This document shows positions 50,412 through 59,450 of a stretch of DNA of 64,000 nucleotides, piece after piece; position 1 is the stretch's first letter; every line of letters begins with the position of its first letter. Source of the stretch: Catenuloplanes indicus (GTDB taxonomy: Bacteria > Actinomycetota > Actinomycetes > Mycobacteriales > Micromonosporaceae). The stretch covers positions 3,286,001-3,350,000 of the forward strand of contig NZ_JAUSUZ010000001.1 in NCBI RefSeq assembly GCF_030813715.1. The letters run 5' to 3'. The notes beneath the pieces are model-generated. The model was given only the letters and a program-made list of their open reading frames with translations. It searched no databases and was not told the origin of the DNA. Made by a program: the position numbers and the translations under genes.

Positions 50412-51707
50412 TCAGGCCGACTTCTCCTCGCGCTCGCGGCGGGCACGGCGGCCGGTGAACTCGCGCGGGACGATGGTCGGGTTGACGTTCTCCAGGACGA
50501 CGCCCTTGGTGATGAGCACGCGGGCGGCGTCCGGGTTCGACGGCACCTCGTACATCACGTTCTGCAGGACCTCTTCCATGATGGCGCGCAGGCCGCGGGC
50601 GCCGGTGCCGCGGAGCATGGCCTGGTCCGCGATCGCGTTCAGCGCCTCCTGCTCGAACTCCAGCTCGACGCCGTCGAGCTCGAAGAGCCGCTGGTACTGG
50701 CGGACGAGCGCGTTGCGGGGCTCGGTGAGGATGCTGACCAGTGCCTCGCGGTCGAGGTTGCGCACCGTGGTGAAGACCGGCAGACGGCCGATGAACTCGG
50801 GGATCAGGCCGAACTTCAGCATGTCCTCCGGCATCACCTTGGACATGATGTCGTCGGTGTCGCGGTCGCGGATGCTGCGCAGATTCGCCCCGAAGCCGAC
50901 GCCGCCGGCGCCGATCCGGGACTCGACGATCCGGTCCAGGCCGGCGAACGCGCCACCGCAGATGAACAGCACGTTCGTGGTGTCGATCTGGATGAACTCC
51001 TGGTGCGGGTGCTTGCGGCCGCCCTGGGGCGGAACGTTCGCCGTGGTGCCCTCGAGGATCTTCAGGAGGGCCTGCTGGACGCCCTCGCCGGAGACGTCGC
51101 GCGTGATCGACGGGTTCTCCGACTTGCGGGCGATCTTGTCGACCTCGTCGATGTAGATGATGCCGGTCTCGGCGCGCTTGATGTCGTAGTCAGCGGCCTG
51201 GATCAGCTTGAGGAGGATGTTCTCCACGTCCTCGCCGACGTAGCCGGCCTCGGTCAGCGCCGTGGCGTCGGCGATCGCGAACGGGACGTTGAGCATGCGG
51301 GCCAGCGTCTGCGCCAGGTGCGTCTTGCCGCAGCCGGTCGGGCCGATCAACATGATGTTCGACTTGGCGAGTTCGATCTGCTCGCTGCCGGAGCCGGGGG
51401 CGCCGTTCGCCTCCGCCTGGATCCGTTTGTAGTGGTTGTAGACCGCGACGGCGAGCGCGCGCTTGGCGCTCTCCTGGCCCACCACATATTGATCCAAGAA
51501 CTGGACGATCTCCATCGGCTTGGGAAGCTCTTCCCACTTCACCTCGCCGGACTCGGCCAGCTCCTCCTCGATGATCTCGTTACAGAGATCGATGCACTCG
51601 TCGCAGATGTAGACCCCGGGGCCCGCGATGAGCTTCTTGACCTGCTTCTGCGACTTTCCACAGAAGGAGCACTTCAGTAGGTCGCCGCCGTCACCGATCC
51701 GTGCCAC
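50412..51707 (-). CDS. clpX: ATP-dependent Clp protease ATP-binding subunit ClpX
   Basis: Unfoldase that feeds substrates to ClpP. 431 residues. The N-terminal zinc domain has KCSFCGKS and CDECIDLC. The AAA+ domain has Walker [11 protein letters not shown] (about 121-130), Walker [10 protein letters not shown], the sensor region FGANLRSI, and the ClpP-binding IGF-type loop region near VGFGANL. GTG follows AGGGAGA at 6 nt. Lies 318 bp after clpP2. Confidence 0.97.
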   Translation of the reverse strand: MARIGDGGDLLKCSFCGKSQKQVKKLIAGPGVYICDECIDLCNEIIEEELAESGEVKWEELPKPMEIVQFLDQYVVGQESAKRALAVAVYNHYKRIQAEANGAPGSGSEQIELAKSNIMLIGPTGCGKTHLAQTLARMLNVPFAIADATALTEAGYVGEDVENILLKLIQAADYDIKRAETGIIYIDEVDKIARKSENPSITRDVSGEGVQQALLKILEGTTANVPPQGGRKHPHQEFIQIDTTNVLFICGGAFAGLDRIVESRIGAGGVGFGANLRSIRDRDTDDIMSKVMPEDMLKFGLIPEFIGRLPVFTTVRNLDREALVSILTEPRNALVRQYQRLFELDGVELEFEQEALNAIADQAMLRGTGARGLRAIMEEVLQNVMYEVPSNPDAARVLITKGVVLENVNPTIVPREFTGRRARREREEKSA

Positions 51708-51976
51708 CTACGCTCTCCCTGCGCTCATCGGCTGGAAACTCCCAACCCTGGCCTGAGGACGACCTGGTCAAACGGTCTTCGCTCAACGGTATTCGATCGT
51801 CCACCGGACCGCGATGTTTAGCGGTGCGGCCTCGACGTTACCCCCTGCGGGGGCGTTTCTCCGACCCCCAAAACTGGCGTGTCAGAGACCAACCAGGCTA
51901 GCGGGTCGCCCCCACTGGAGGTTTGACGCCGTTTGCCCGATTTCAGTGCGTATCTTCGAAGCAACCACAGTGAAGA
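51708..51976. other. clpX leader region
   Basis: About 270 nt without a gene. Contains a short hairpin (CCCCC-TGC-GGGGG, 51841-51853) in the likely clpX 5' leader. No ClgR palindrome like the one before clpP1 was found. Confidence 0.5.
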
Positions 51977-52004
51977 CCAGCCACAGTAACCTACCTGCGG
52001 CTGG
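51977..52004 (-). terminator. clpP2 terminator-like hairpin
   Basis: On the minus strand CCAGCCGCAG pairs with CTGTGGCTGG (one G-U pair) around an 8-nt loop, followed by TCTTC. Starts 21 nt after the clpP2 stop. Confidence 0.7.
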
Positions 52005-52025
52005 CCTCCGTCGCGGGCGCTGGGT

Positions 52026-52691
52026 CTAGCTGGAAGCGCCGACCCCGATCAGGCCGCTCTTCTTCCGGTTCGCCAGGACCGTGTCGACGATCCCGTACTC
52101 CTTGGCCTCTTCCGCGGTCATGATCTTGTCACGGTCGATGTCCTTGGTGACCAGATCGGCGGACCGGCCGGTGTGCCGGACCAGCATCTCCTCCATCTGC
52201 GAACGCATGCGGAGGATCTCCCGGGCCTGGATCTCGATGTCCGAACCCTGACCGTAGCCACCCTCGGTGGCCGGCTGGTGGATTATCACCCGCGAGTGCG
52301 GCAGCGCCATGCGCTTGCCCGGGGTGCCCGCCGCCAGCAGGATCGCGGCCGCGGACGCCGCCTGGCCCAGGCAGACCGTGACGATGTCGGGGCGCACGTA
52401 CTGCATGGTGTCGTAGATCGCCGTCATGGCCGTGAACGAGCCACCGGGCGAGTTGATGTACATCGTGATGTCGCGATCCGGGTCCGTCGACTCCAGCGTC
52501 AGCAGCTGGGCCATCACGTCGTTCGCCGAGGCGTCGTCCACCTGGACGCCGAGGAAGATGATCCGGTCCTCGAACATCTTGTTGTACGGGTTGGACTCCT
52601 TCACCCCGTACGACGTGCGCTCGACGAAAGAAGGAAGCACGTACCGGTTGTGCACCGGAGCGAACCGCGGGGGAAGTGTCATGTCCGTCAT
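52026..52691 (-). CDS. clpP2: ATP-dependent Clp protease proteolytic subunit ClpP2
   Basis: 221 residues. The catalytic serine lies in [16 protein letters not shown], the histidine in [11 protein letters not shown], and the aspartate in the [11 protein letters not shown] region. The N-terminus [21 protein letters not shown] is typical of the second actinobacterial ClpP. ATG is 5 nt behind GAGGAAGG; a second ATG 9 nt later is possible. It follows clpP1 by 11 nt, and the two subunits form a mixed ClpP1P2 complex with ClpX or ClpC. Confidence 0.97.
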   Translation of the reverse strand: MTDMTLPPRFAPVHNRYVLPSFVERTSYGVKESNPYNKMFEDRIIFLGVQVDDASANDVMAQLLTLESTDPDRDITMYINSPGGSFTAMTAIYDTMQYVRPDIVTVCLGQAASAAAILLAAGTPGKRMALPHSRVIIHQPATEGGYGQGSDIEIQAREILRMRSQMEEMLVRHTGRSADLVTKDIDRDKIMTAEEAKEYGIVDTVLANRKKSGLIGVGASS

Positions 52692-52702
52692 TGTCGCCTT
52701 CC

Positions 52703-53335
52703 TCAGTTCAGCGTTCCGGCGCCCTCGGGGACCTGCGTCGCCCCGGTGATCACCTTGTCGATGAAGCCGTAGTCCTTGGCCTCCGCGGACGTGAACCAGC
52801 GGTCCCGGTCCGAGTCGGCCTCGATCGTGCTCTGCGTCTGCCCGGTGTGGAACGCGACGCGCTCCTGGAACATGCGCTTCGTGTAGAGCATCTGCTCCGC
52901 CTGGATCGCGATGTCCGCCGCGGTGCCGCCGAGGCCACCGGACGGCTGGTGCATCATGATCCGCGCGTGCGGCAGCGCGTAGCGCTTGCCCTTCGTGCCG
53001 GCACAGAGCAGCAGCTGGCCCATGGAGGCCGCCATGCCCATCGCGACGGTCGAGACGTCGTTGTCGATCCACTGCATGGTGTCGTAGATCGCCATGCCGG
53101 CGTAGACCGAGCCACCGGGCGAGTTGATCCAGAAGTGGATGTCGCGCTCCGGATCCTCCGCCGCGAGCAGCAGCAGCTGGGCGCAGAGGCGGTTGGCGAC
53201 CGAGTCGGTCACCTCGCTGCCCAGAAAGATGATCCGCTCCTTCAGCAGCCGGTTGTAGACCGAGTCGTCAAGGCCACCGGCGAGGTCGCCGCCGCCTCTG
53301 GCCAGAGGCGACGCATTGAGATGCAAGTCGGTCAT
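52703..53335 (-). CDS. clpP1: ATP-dependent Clp protease proteolytic subunit ClpP1
   Basis: 210 residues. Catalytic serine in [16 protein letters not shown], histidine in [14 protein letters not shown], aspartate in the [17 protein letters not shown] region. ATG follows GAAGGG at 5 nt. First gene of the clpP1-clpP2 operon. A ClgR-type palindrome lies about 80 nt upstream, and a strong terminator separates it from tig. Confidence 0.97.
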   Translation of the reverse strand: MTDLHLNASPLARGGGDLAGGLDDSVYNRLLKERIIFLGSEVTDSVANRLCAQLLLLAAEDPERDIHFWINSPGGSVYAGMAIYDTMQWIDNDVSTVAMGMAASMGQLLLCAGTKGKRYALPHARIMMHQPSGGLGGTAADIAIQAEQMLYTKRMFQERVAFHTGQTQSTIEADSDRDRWFTSAEAKDYGFIDKVITGATQVPEGAGTLN

Positions 53336-53412
53336 GGCAGCCCTTCGCTGTTGTCCGTCGTAGGACCGACCCTAGCCCGTCATTGGGGCACTTCGTCCGT
53401 GCATGGGGCACT

Positions 53413-53429
53413 GTTCGCTGTAAGCGCAC
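53413..53429. promoter_or_regulatory. ClgR binding site of the clpP1P2 operon
   Basis: GTTCGC-TGTAA-GCGCAC. It contains an exact match to the published ClgR consensus GTTCGC-N5-GCG from Streptomyces and lies about 80 nt before clpP1. ClgR activates clp genes in actinobacteria. Two AGTGCCCCA(A)TG direct repeats lie between it and the gene. Confidence 0.75.
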
Positions 53430-53449
53430 GCCTTCTGCCCTCAGAAGAA

Positions 53450-53489
53450 CCAGAGCCGCCGCGGGTACGCGTACCCGCGGCGGCTCTGG
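53450..53489 (-). terminator. tig terminator, 40-nt perfect palindrome
   Basis: Both 20-nt arms are perfectly complementary around GTACGCGTAC; the outer arm begins CCAGAGCCGCCGCGGG. On the minus strand it is followed by TTCTTCT. Starts 12 nt past the tig stop. Confidence 0.88.
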
Positions 53490-53501
53490 GTTTCCGTGCC
53501 T

Positions 53502-54836
53502 TTAGTGCACGTGGTGGTGCTCGTCCTGGATCGCCTCGAGCGTCACCGGGTTGCCCGCGGTGTCCTTGATCGTCACACGCTCCAGCACGATCTGCAGCGC
53601 CTTCCCGCGACGCACGTCACCGAAGACGGCCTGCGCCTCACCCGAGCGGGCGAGCTGGTCGTAGTACTGCTGGGGCTGCATGCCGGCCCGCTGCGCGCGG
53701 TGCATGATCTCGTGGCCGAACTCGTCGTCGGAGACCTGGACCTGCTCGGCCTCCGCGATCGTGTCGAGCAGCAGCTGAATCTTGACGCCCTCGGTCGCGG
53801 CCTCCTGCAGCTCGGTGTCGATCTGCTCCTCGGTCTTCTCCTCCGAGGCGAGGTAGTCCTCCAGCGACGCGCCGATGCGCTCCAGCTGGTCGGTCATCGC
53901 GGCCTTGCGCTGCTCCACCGCGTCCTTCACGACGCCCTCCGGCGCCGGGATCTCGGCGGCCTCGACGATCTGCGCCAGCACCTTGTCACGGGCCGCGTAG
54001 ATCTGCTCGACCTTCTTGACCCGGGTGACCCGCTCACGGACGTCGCCCTTCAGCTCCTCCAGCGTGTCGAACTCGCTGGCCAGCTGCGCGAAGTCGTCGT
54101 CGAGCGCGGGCAGCTCCTTCTCCTTCACGGTGCGGACCGTGGTGGAGACCTCCGCGTCCTGACCGGCGAAGTCGCCGCCGACCAGCTTCGTGGTGAACGT
54201 GGCGGACTCACCGGCGGACAGGCCAACCAGAACCTCGTCCAGACCCGGGAGCAGCTGCTGCGAGCCGACCTCGTGCGAGATGTTGGACGCGGAACCGCCC
54301 GGCACCTCGACGCCGTCGACCGTCGCGTTCAGGTCGAGCTGCACGTAGTCGCCCTCGGCAGCCGGCCGCTCGACCGTCTTCAGCGTGGCGAACCGCTCGC
54401 GCAGGTTGCTGACCTGCTCGTCGATCTCGCTGTCACCGATCACCAGCTCGTCGACCTCGACCTCGATGCCGGACAGGTCCGGGATCGTCAGCTCCGGCCG
54501 CACGTCCACCTCGGCGGTGAACTTCAGCGGCTCGTTGTCCGCGAACTCGGTCACGTTGACCTCGGGCCGGCCGAGCAGCTTGACGTCGTGCTCCTGCACG
54601 GCCGCGAACAGCTGCGCCGGGATCGCCTCGTTGACGGCCTCGTTCAGCACGGTCTCCCGGCCGACCCGCTGGTCGATGACCGCCGCCGGGATCTTGCCGC
54701 GGCGGAAGCCGGGGATCTGCACCTGAGACGCGATCTCCCGGTACGCCTTCTTCAGGCTCGGCTCGAGCTCGGCGAACGGCACCTCGATGGCGAGCCGCAC
54801 CCGAGTCGGGCTCAGAGTCTCGACGGTGCTCTTCAC
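53502..54836 (-). CDS. tig: Trigger factor
   Basis: Ribosome-bound chaperone and prolyl isomerase, 444 residues. The ribosome-binding loop is VQIPGFRRGKIPAAVID (the GFRxGK signature, about 43-48). The PPIase domain follows (EGDYVQLDLNATVDG, with FTTKLVGGDFAGQDAEV), then the helical C-terminal chaperone arms, ending in a His-rich tail EHHHVH. GTG start, with AAGGAG 7 nt upstream. It lies before clpP1P2-clpX, the usual bacterial order. Confidence 0.97.
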   Translation of the reverse strand: MKSTVETLSPTRVRLAIEVPFAELEPSLKKAYREIASQVQIPGFRRGKIPAAVIDQRVGRETVLNEAVNEAIPAQLFAAVQEHDVKLLGRPEVNVTEFADNEPLKFTAEVDVRPELTIPDLSGIEVEVDELVIGDSEIDEQVSNLRERFATLKTVERPAAEGDYVQLDLNATVDGVEVPGGSASNISHEVGSQQLLPGLDEVLVGLSAGESATFTTKLVGGDFAGQDAEVSTTVRTVKEKELPALDDDFAQLASEFDTLEELKGDVRERVTRVKKVEQIYAARDKVLAQIVEAAEIPAPEGVVKDAVEQRKAAMTDQLERIGASLEDYLASEEKTEEQIDTELQEAATEGVKIQLLLDTIAEAEQVQVSDDEFGHEIMHRAQRAGMQPQQYYDQLARSGEAQAVFGDVRRGKALQIVLERVTIKDTAGNPVTLEAIQDEHHHVH

Positions 54837-54993
54837 AGGCGTACTCCTTGATGGATCTGGGTGATGTGCGGCGTGTCCGCTGTCCTGGGCGTCTGCGCTC
54901 TGTCTGCGGTCTGCCACTGTTTCGTCTGCAGACACGCCGGCGTTACGCGCCGTCGCTCTCGCGAGTTTAGGCCGTCGTCGCGGCACGCTCGCG

Positions 54994-55012
54994 CCCGGGT
55001 TTGAAACCCGGG
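54994..55012 (-). terminator. Hairpin after tRNA-Pro
   Basis: CCCGGGTTT and AAACCCGGG arms around one base, 12 nt past the tRNA-Pro 3' end. A TAAACT box (54964-54969) just downstream may be the tig -10 element. Confidence 0.55.
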
Positions 55013-55023
55013 TCATCCTGTCG

Positions 55024-55097
55024 TCGGGGTGGCGGGATTTGAACCCACGGCCCCTCGCTCCCAAAGCGAGTGCGCTACCAAGCTGCGCCACACCCCG
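55024..55097 (-). tRNA. tRNA-Pro (anticodon TGG)
   Basis: 74 nt. Acceptor arms CGGGGTG and CACCCCG, D-arm GCGCAGCTTGGTAGCGC, anticodon arm CTCGCTTTGGGAGCGAG, T-arm GTGGGTTCAAATCCCGC. No CCA is encoded. Confidence 0.96.
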
Positions 55098-55239
55098 TGG
55101 CGCTTCGAGTGTAAGCGCCGTGCGCACGCATCGGCGCGGCGGGCCGGGGAGGTTCCGGTGTGGCGAGGGGGATACCGGCTTGGGAAGATCGGGGGGAGTG
55201 GGTAGTCTAGGGCGGCACCGGCCGTTACGGGCGGGGCGC

Positions 55240-55313
55240 GCGGACGTAGCTCAATGGTAGAGCCTCAGTCTTCCAAACTGATTACGCGGGTTCGATTCCC
55301 GTCGTCCGCTCCA
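55240..55313 (+). tRNA. tRNA-Gly (anticodon TCC), with encoded CCA
   Basis: 74 nt including CCA. Acceptor arms GCGGACG and CGTCCGC, D-arm GCTCAATGGTAGAGC, anticodon loop CTTCCAA, T-arm GCGGGTTCGATTCCCGT. Its 3' half is the presumed integration site of the element to its right. Confidence 0.96.
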
Positions 55314-55366
55314 CTTGGGGTCACTGTGTCAACGGAGTGCGTTGACCTGGGCGTTCCGCATGCCAC

Positions 55367-55385
55367 CCGGGGGCCGAGCCCCCGG
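55367..55385 (+). terminator. Hairpin after tRNA-Gly
   Basis: CCGGGGGC and GCCCCCGG arms with a CGA loop, 53 nt past the tRNA. It may end tRNA-Gly transcription and protect it from the element's minus-strand transcription. Confidence 0.6.
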
Positions 55386-55431
55386 ACCCCCACGTTCCGG
55401 TTGGTTGCTGTTTCGGCGTGGTTGATCTTGC

Positions 55432-55464
55432 GTGCCATTCACGTGCCATTGGCGTGCCACTAGG
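55432..55464. repeat. Three tandem 11-bp repeats, possible integrase arm sites
   Basis: GTGCCATTCAC, GTGCCATTGGC and GTGCCACTAGG follow each other without a gap, ending over the int stop codon and about 120 bp inside the presumed attL. The spacing of one helical turn fits arm-type sites of tyrosine recombinases. Confidence 0.55.
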
Positions 55465-56602
55465 TCTGCTTCTTGGGCTTCTTGGGCTTGGTTGCCCTGG
55501 CGATGCGCTTGTCCATGTCGTTGGCGATCTCGCGGTCGCGTTCGTTCGTTGCGTGCTGGTAGATCAGTGCGGCCCGCATGCTGGACTGGCCCATCCGGAC
55601 CATCAGCTCGCGGGTGCTGGCGCCGGTTGAGGCGGCGAGGGTGTTGCCGGTGTGGCGCAAGTCGTGGAAGTGGAAGCCGTCCGGCATCTTCGCGTTCTTG
55701 AGTGCGGTCTCCCACTTCACTGCGCGGCGGAAGTTGCCGGTGCGCAGTAGGGCGCCCTTGTCGCCGGTGAAGATGAGCGCCTCGTCTCCGGCGTCGACGT
55801 GCTCCTTCAGGTGTTCTTCGAGGGCGGCTTTGGCGATTGCCGGAAGAGTGACGGCGCGGCGGCCAGCGGCGGACTTGGGTGGACCGAAGATCAGTTCGCC
55901 CTTGAGTGCGGCGAGCTTGCGGTGGATTCGGAGCGTGCCGGTCGTTGGGTCGTAGTCCGCGCGTCGCAGCGCGACCAGTTCGCCCCAGCGGGCGCCGGAG
56001 AATGCTGCCGTGATGATCAGGGCGCTGAAGCGGTCGGGCATCTGGGCAGCGAGCGCGAGCACCTGGGCGACGGTTGCGGTCGGGCGCTCGGGGGTGTGGT
56101 AGCGGTCATAGCCGGGGATGCGGCACGGGTTCTGCCGGATGATCTCGTCTTCCTTGATCGCGGTGTTGAGGATCGCGCGGAGCAGGGAGTAGGCCTTGAC
56201 CGCCTGGGGCTCGGTGGTGCCGCGCTTGAGGAGCTGGCGACGCCAGGAGCGGATCGCCGCCGGGGTGATGTCGCCGAGCGCGGTGTCGCCGAGGTCGGGC
56301 ACGACGTGCAGGCGGAAAAGATCTTCATAACCCTCGCGGGTACGAGGTTGAAGCGTGCGTTCCGAGATCCAGCGCCGGCCGTAGGGGGCGAGACGGATCT
56401 CCTTCTCCTCGGGTGGCTGCCACTCCCCCTTGATGATTTCCGACTCGACGACTGTCAGCCAGCGGTCCGCGTCACGGCTCGTCTCGAATGTGTGCGGAGC
56501 CGTGCGCATGATGCCGTCCGGGCCGCGATAGCGCGCCTGGTAGCGGCCGGACGGAAGCTTGCGGATGCTGCCGAAACGGCGGTGGCCTTCCTTGTTCGCC
56601 AT
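55460..56602 (-). CDS. int: Tyrosine-type site-specific integrase
   Basis: A 380-residue phage-type integrase. The N-terminal arm-binding region is GSIRKLPSGRYQARYRGPDG, and a core-binding SAM-like domain follows (LQPRTREGYEDLFRLHVVPDLGD). The catalytic domain has R at about 202 (SGARWGELVALRR), HxxR at about 310 (HFHDLRHTGNTLAA), and the nucleophile Y at about 346 (IYQHATNERD). The end is basic, ATKPKKPKKQT. ATG overlaps the xis stop by 1 nt (TGATG). It lies 147 bp from tRNA-Gly, the position expected of an integrase that uses this tRNA. Confidence 0.95.
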   Translation of the reverse strand: MANKEGHRRFGSIRKLPSGRYQARYRGPDGIMRTAPHTFETSRDADRWLTVVESEIIKGEWQPPEEKEIRLAPYGRRWISERTLQPRTREGYEDLFRLHVVPDLGDTALGDITPAAIRSWRRQLLKRGTTEPQAVKAYSLLRAILNTAIKEDEIIRQNPCRIPGYDRYHTPERPTATVAQVLALAAQMPDRFSALIITAAFSGARWGELVALRRADYDPTTGTLRIHRKLAALKGELIFGPPKSAAGRRAVTLPAIAKAALEEHLKEHVDAGDEALIFTGDKGALLRTGNFRRAVKWETALKNAKMPDGFHFHDLRHTGNTLAASTGASTRELMVRMGQSSMRAALIYQHATNERDREIANDMDKRIARATKPKKPKKQT

Positions 56603-56820
56603 CAGGTGGCACCCCTCAGCCAGGCGCGGATCTGCGCGCGGTCGGTCGGCTCGATTCGCTGGTTGCGGATGTAGGTCTCGACGTCGGCCGGGTCGAAGCG
56701 GACCAGCCGGCCGACCTTGACGTAGGCGATGCGGCGCTCGGAGACGAGCCGGCGCACGAATCGGGTGGTGGACTTGAGGCGAGCGGCGACCTCGATCGGG
56801 GTCAACAGCTCGTCGATCAT
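56602..56820 (-). CDS. xis: Excisionase / helix-turn-helix DNA-binding protein
   Basis: A 72-residue winged-helix protein of the MerR-like excisionase group: LLTPIEVAARLKSTTRFVRRLVSERRIAYVKVGRLVRFDPADVETYI. ATG has AAGGAGG 7 nt upstream. An ATG 24 nt earlier overlaps the rep stop but lies before that RBS. Partner of the integrase for excision. Confidence 0.92.
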   Translation of the reverse strand: MIDELLTPIEVAARLKSTTRFVRRLVSERRIAYVKVGRLVRFDPADVETYIRNQRIEPTDRAQIRAWLRGAT

Positions 56821-56840
56821 GCGGGTGCCTCCTTGTGGGT

Positions 56841-58529
56841 TCATGCGGCTTGGGTCCGGGCGGTGTCGAGCTGTGCGCGCCATCGGATGCGAGCCGAGAC
56901 AGCGCGCAGGACGCGATGTTCGAGCGGGAGGACATCCGGGTCGTCCGGTCTGGCCAGCTCGAAGCGGAAGCGCTTGGGATCGGTCTGCTCGGTCGCGCTC
57001 TGGCCGTCCTCGGTGTCCGCCAGGTCACCGGCCAGGACCGCGCGGACCCAGGCGCGGTTGTCCGCGCGGTGGTCGGCGAGGGTCTTGCCGGACCACTGCC
57101 GAGACACCAGGACGCGGCGGCCGGTGAAGCCGAGCGTCGAGCGCTGGTGGACCTTGCCGGAACAGCGGCCCGGCGTGAGGCCGGGTTTCGCGCCGTCCGG
57201 CTGGACGTTGTAGAGCAGCCAGTTCGCGCACGTCGGCGAGCACGGAAGCGTGGACAGCTCGGCGTGGAGCCGGTCAAAGTGCGCGCGCTGCGGGTCGGTC
57301 TTCGGGGTGGCGTGCTCGGTCAGGTCTTTGGTGACGTACTTCGTCACGTAGCGGATCGCGCGCTCGGCGTCCTTAGTGCCGGACTCGATCCCGCGTGCGT
57401 CGATGCGGCCGAGCCGGGCGACGTAGGCGGGGTCTTCGTCGATCGCGTCCAGGGCCTCAGCCCACGTCGGTAGCGGGACGCGGGTCTTCGGGTCGACGTA
57501 GGCCGCCTGGTCGGCGTCCCAGACCGGCGGCTTGTCGACCGTGTACGTCGGGCGGTCGAAGGACGGCCACCACACCTGGTGGTAGGTGGCCGCCGCTACC
57601 TGCTTGAGCAGCCGCCGCGGAATGGTGCCGCGGATCGCGAAGTGCGCATGCGGAGCGAGACGCCGTTGCAGCTCGACGGCACCGGCATATTGAACGTTCC
57701 AACCGGCCGCCCGGCGGAGGTTCTGCCACCAGCGGTCCATCACGCGCGCGAAGTGGATCGCGTCGAGTGCGGCCCGCCGGTAGTCGTAGGTGTCGAGGTC
57801 GACCGGTGTGCCGAGTTCCGGGTCGTACTGGCCGTGCCGGGCGCCGCACTCGCACGGGACGACGTAGGCGCCGCGCCGGATGTGCGAGTGGACCGGCCCG
57901 TGCGAGTCGAGGGTCAGCGTGACGAGCATCGACGGCCGGTAGGTCTTGCCCTCCCGGCCGGCGAAGGCACGGCCGACTGTGCGGCCGTCGACGGGCAGGC
58001 GCGGGAGGTCTGGGGAGTCCTGGCGCCGCTTGGTAGACCGTTTCCGCCGGGGGCGGTCGTCCCGGTCGCGTGGGGTGAGGTGGCCGCGGAGATTTGTCTC
58101 GGCCAGCAGCTCGTCAGCCTGGGCGATCTCCTCATCCAGGCCGGTGATCTGCGCGGCCCGCTCGTCCGGGGTCATCGGCTGGTAGTTGACCGCTTCCCGG
58201 TCGAACTCCAGATGTGCCCGCCGCGCCACCAGGTCGAGCACATCCGCCGCGGGCGGGTCCGGGTCGATCGCGGGCTCGTCCGCGAGGTGCCAGCCTTCCC
58301 GGATCTGCTGGATGCGCAGCCGCCGGCCGCGCTCGGCGCACGGCTTGCACTTCGCGGCGAGAGTCGCGCCGCACGGCACTTCGACGATCTCCGTGACGCC
58401 GGTGAACGTGTCGGTGCGGCGCAGGACGACCGGGCGTACGCAGACGCCGTTGTTCTCCGCGAGCTGCTTGAGCGCTTCCTTGGCGAGCGGCTGCCGCATC
58501 CGCGCGGCCCGCGAACCCGGACGGGGCAT
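56841..58529 (-). CDS. RepSA-like replication initiator
   Basis: A 562-residue initiator protein of the AICE/pSAM2 type, for rolling-circle replication of the excised circle. The N-terminus GVCVRPVVLRRTDTFTG and the Cys group CGATLAAKCKPCAERGRRLR are typical of the family. An HUH motif is seen as APHAHFAIRG (about 270-280), and a Tyr motif as YVTKYVTKDL (about 385). The zinc-like PCECGARHG precedes the HUH. ATG at 58529 follows GAGGTG by 6 nt; ATG at 58547 is also possible. It lies 20 nt before xis. Confidence 0.88.
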   Translation of the reverse strand: MPRPGSRAARMRQPLAKEALKQLAENNGVCVRPVVLRRTDTFTGVTEIVEVPCGATLAAKCKPCAERGRRLRIQQIREGWHLADEPAIDPDPPAADVLDLVARRAHLEFDREAVNYQPMTPDERAAQITGLDEEIAQADELLAETNLRGHLTPRDRDDRPRRKRSTKRRQDSPDLPRLPVDGRTVGRAFAGREGKTYRPSMLVTLTLDSHGPVHSHIRRGAYVVPCECGARHGQYDPELGTPVDLDTYDYRRAALDAIHFARVMDRWWQNLRRAAGWNVQYAGAVELQRRLAPHAHFAIRGTIPRRLLKQVAAATYHQVWWPSFDRPTYTVDKPPVWDADQAAYVDPKTRVPLPTWAEALDAIDEDPAYVARLGRIDARGIESGTKDAERAIRYVTKYVTKDLTEHATPKTDPQRAHFDRLHAELSTLPCSPTCANWLLYNVQPDGAKPGLTPGRCSGKVHQRSTLGFTGRRVLVSRQWSGKTLADHRADNRAWVRAVLAGDLADTEDGQSATEQTDPKRFRFELARPDDPDVLPLEHRVLRAVSARIRWRAQLDTARTQAA

Positions 58530-58593
58530 GTCGGTCACCTCAGACATGCCTATTCGCCTCGCCGCCTGTACCTGCTCGTGCGACTCTGCCGCC

Positions 58594-58914
58594 GTGGACA
58601 ACTTCGGCACCGAACCCTTCGTGAACGTGGATCTCCCACGCAGCGGCGGACCGTACGCATGTCCGTGCTGCGGCTACCTGACCCTTGGAGAGCGCGGAGG
58701 CTTCGAGATTTGCGACGTCTGTTTCTGGGAGGACGACGGGCAGGACGCTCACGACGCCGACGAGGTTCGCGGCGGACCGAACCGTGCCCTGAGCCTCACC
58801 GATGGCCGGCGTAACTTCGCTCGATACGGCGCGAGCGACCCCAGGGACTTGAGGCACGTCCGTCCGCCCCTGCCGGAGGAGCACCCGCCTCCTCCTCAAA
58901 ACGGCACCGCCTGA
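58594..58914 (+). CDS. CPCC family cysteine-rich protein
   Basis: A ~106-residue protein with YACPCCGYLTLGERGGFEICDVCFWEDDGQ, a zinc-ribbon-like pair of Cys motifs, followed by the family-typical DEVRGGPNRALSLTDGRRNFARYGASD and RPPLPEEHPPP. The CPCC family is widespread and of unknown function, often among immunity-type genes. The start is uncertain: GTG at 58594 is listed, without a clear RBS; an upstream ATG at 58546 is another option. It lies opposite to the transfer operon, between rep and DUF2637, with its end overlapping DUF2637 by 19 nt. Probably accessory cargo. Confidence 0.75.
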   Translation: MDNFGTEPFVNVDLPRSGGPYACPCCGYLTLGERGGFEICDVCFWEDDGQDAHDADEVRGGPNRALSLTDGRRNFARYGASDPRDLRHVRPPLPEEHPPPPQNGTA

Positions 58915-59450
58915 CCGACAACCGGCGCCGACACGCGAGACGCGAACGCCGTTGACGGAACCGGCACGACGCCAGGACGACGCACCGGCATTTCCGGCCC
59001 CAGCTCGGTTGCATCCGATGCGGGTTTCTCGGCCGCCGCTTCGACCTGCACCGGCCCCAAGTGCTTGGCCGGCGTCCCGGAGAGGACGAGCTTGGACAGG
59101 CCCATGAAGGCCAGCGCCGGTACGGCGGACAGCAGCCAGCCGGAGATGCCCGGCTTGGCGACCGCGAGCTGTGCCGACAGCGACAGCGCGACGCCGCAGA
59201 TGAGCAGGAACATCGGGTAGCGGGTCGGCTTGTCGGCCCGCCGCCGGGCGCGGATGGTGAGCAGTGCGGCGATCGGGAGGAGTTCGGAGATCGCGGCGTT
59301 GGCCCAGCCGAACCAGTCCGGCGTACCGGCGGGGCTGTTGTCCATGGTCCAGTCGTGGACGTGCGTGAACGACGCTGCGCCGGCGAGCGTGCCCACGGTC
59401 AGCAGGATGGCGACCAGGACGATGCCTTCGAAGCGTTCGGCTCGGGTCAT
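58896..59450 (-). CDS. DUF2637 membrane protein of the conjugative element
   Basis: 184 residues. Four hydrophobic segments at about 8-28, 45-65, 78-98 and 102-122 (IVLVAILLTVGTLAGAASF, FGWANAAISELLPIAALL, YPMFLLICGVALSLSA, GWLLSAVPALAFMGLSKL), then a polar tail. DUF2637 is found mostly in actinomycete plasmids and AICEs, where such proteins may help the spread of DNA between mycelial compartments. ATG follows GGAGGGGG at 4 nt and overlaps the stop of the translocase gene (ATGA). Confidence 0.85.
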   Translation of the reverse strand: MTRAERFEGIVLVAILLTVGTLAGAASFTHVHDWTMDNSPAGTPDWFGWANAAISELLPIAALLTIRARRRADKPTRYPMFLLICGVALSLSAQLAVAKPGISGWLLSAVPALAFMGLSKLVLSGTPAKHLGPVQVEAAAEKPASDATELGPEMPVRRPGVVPVPSTAFASRVSAPVVGQAVPF

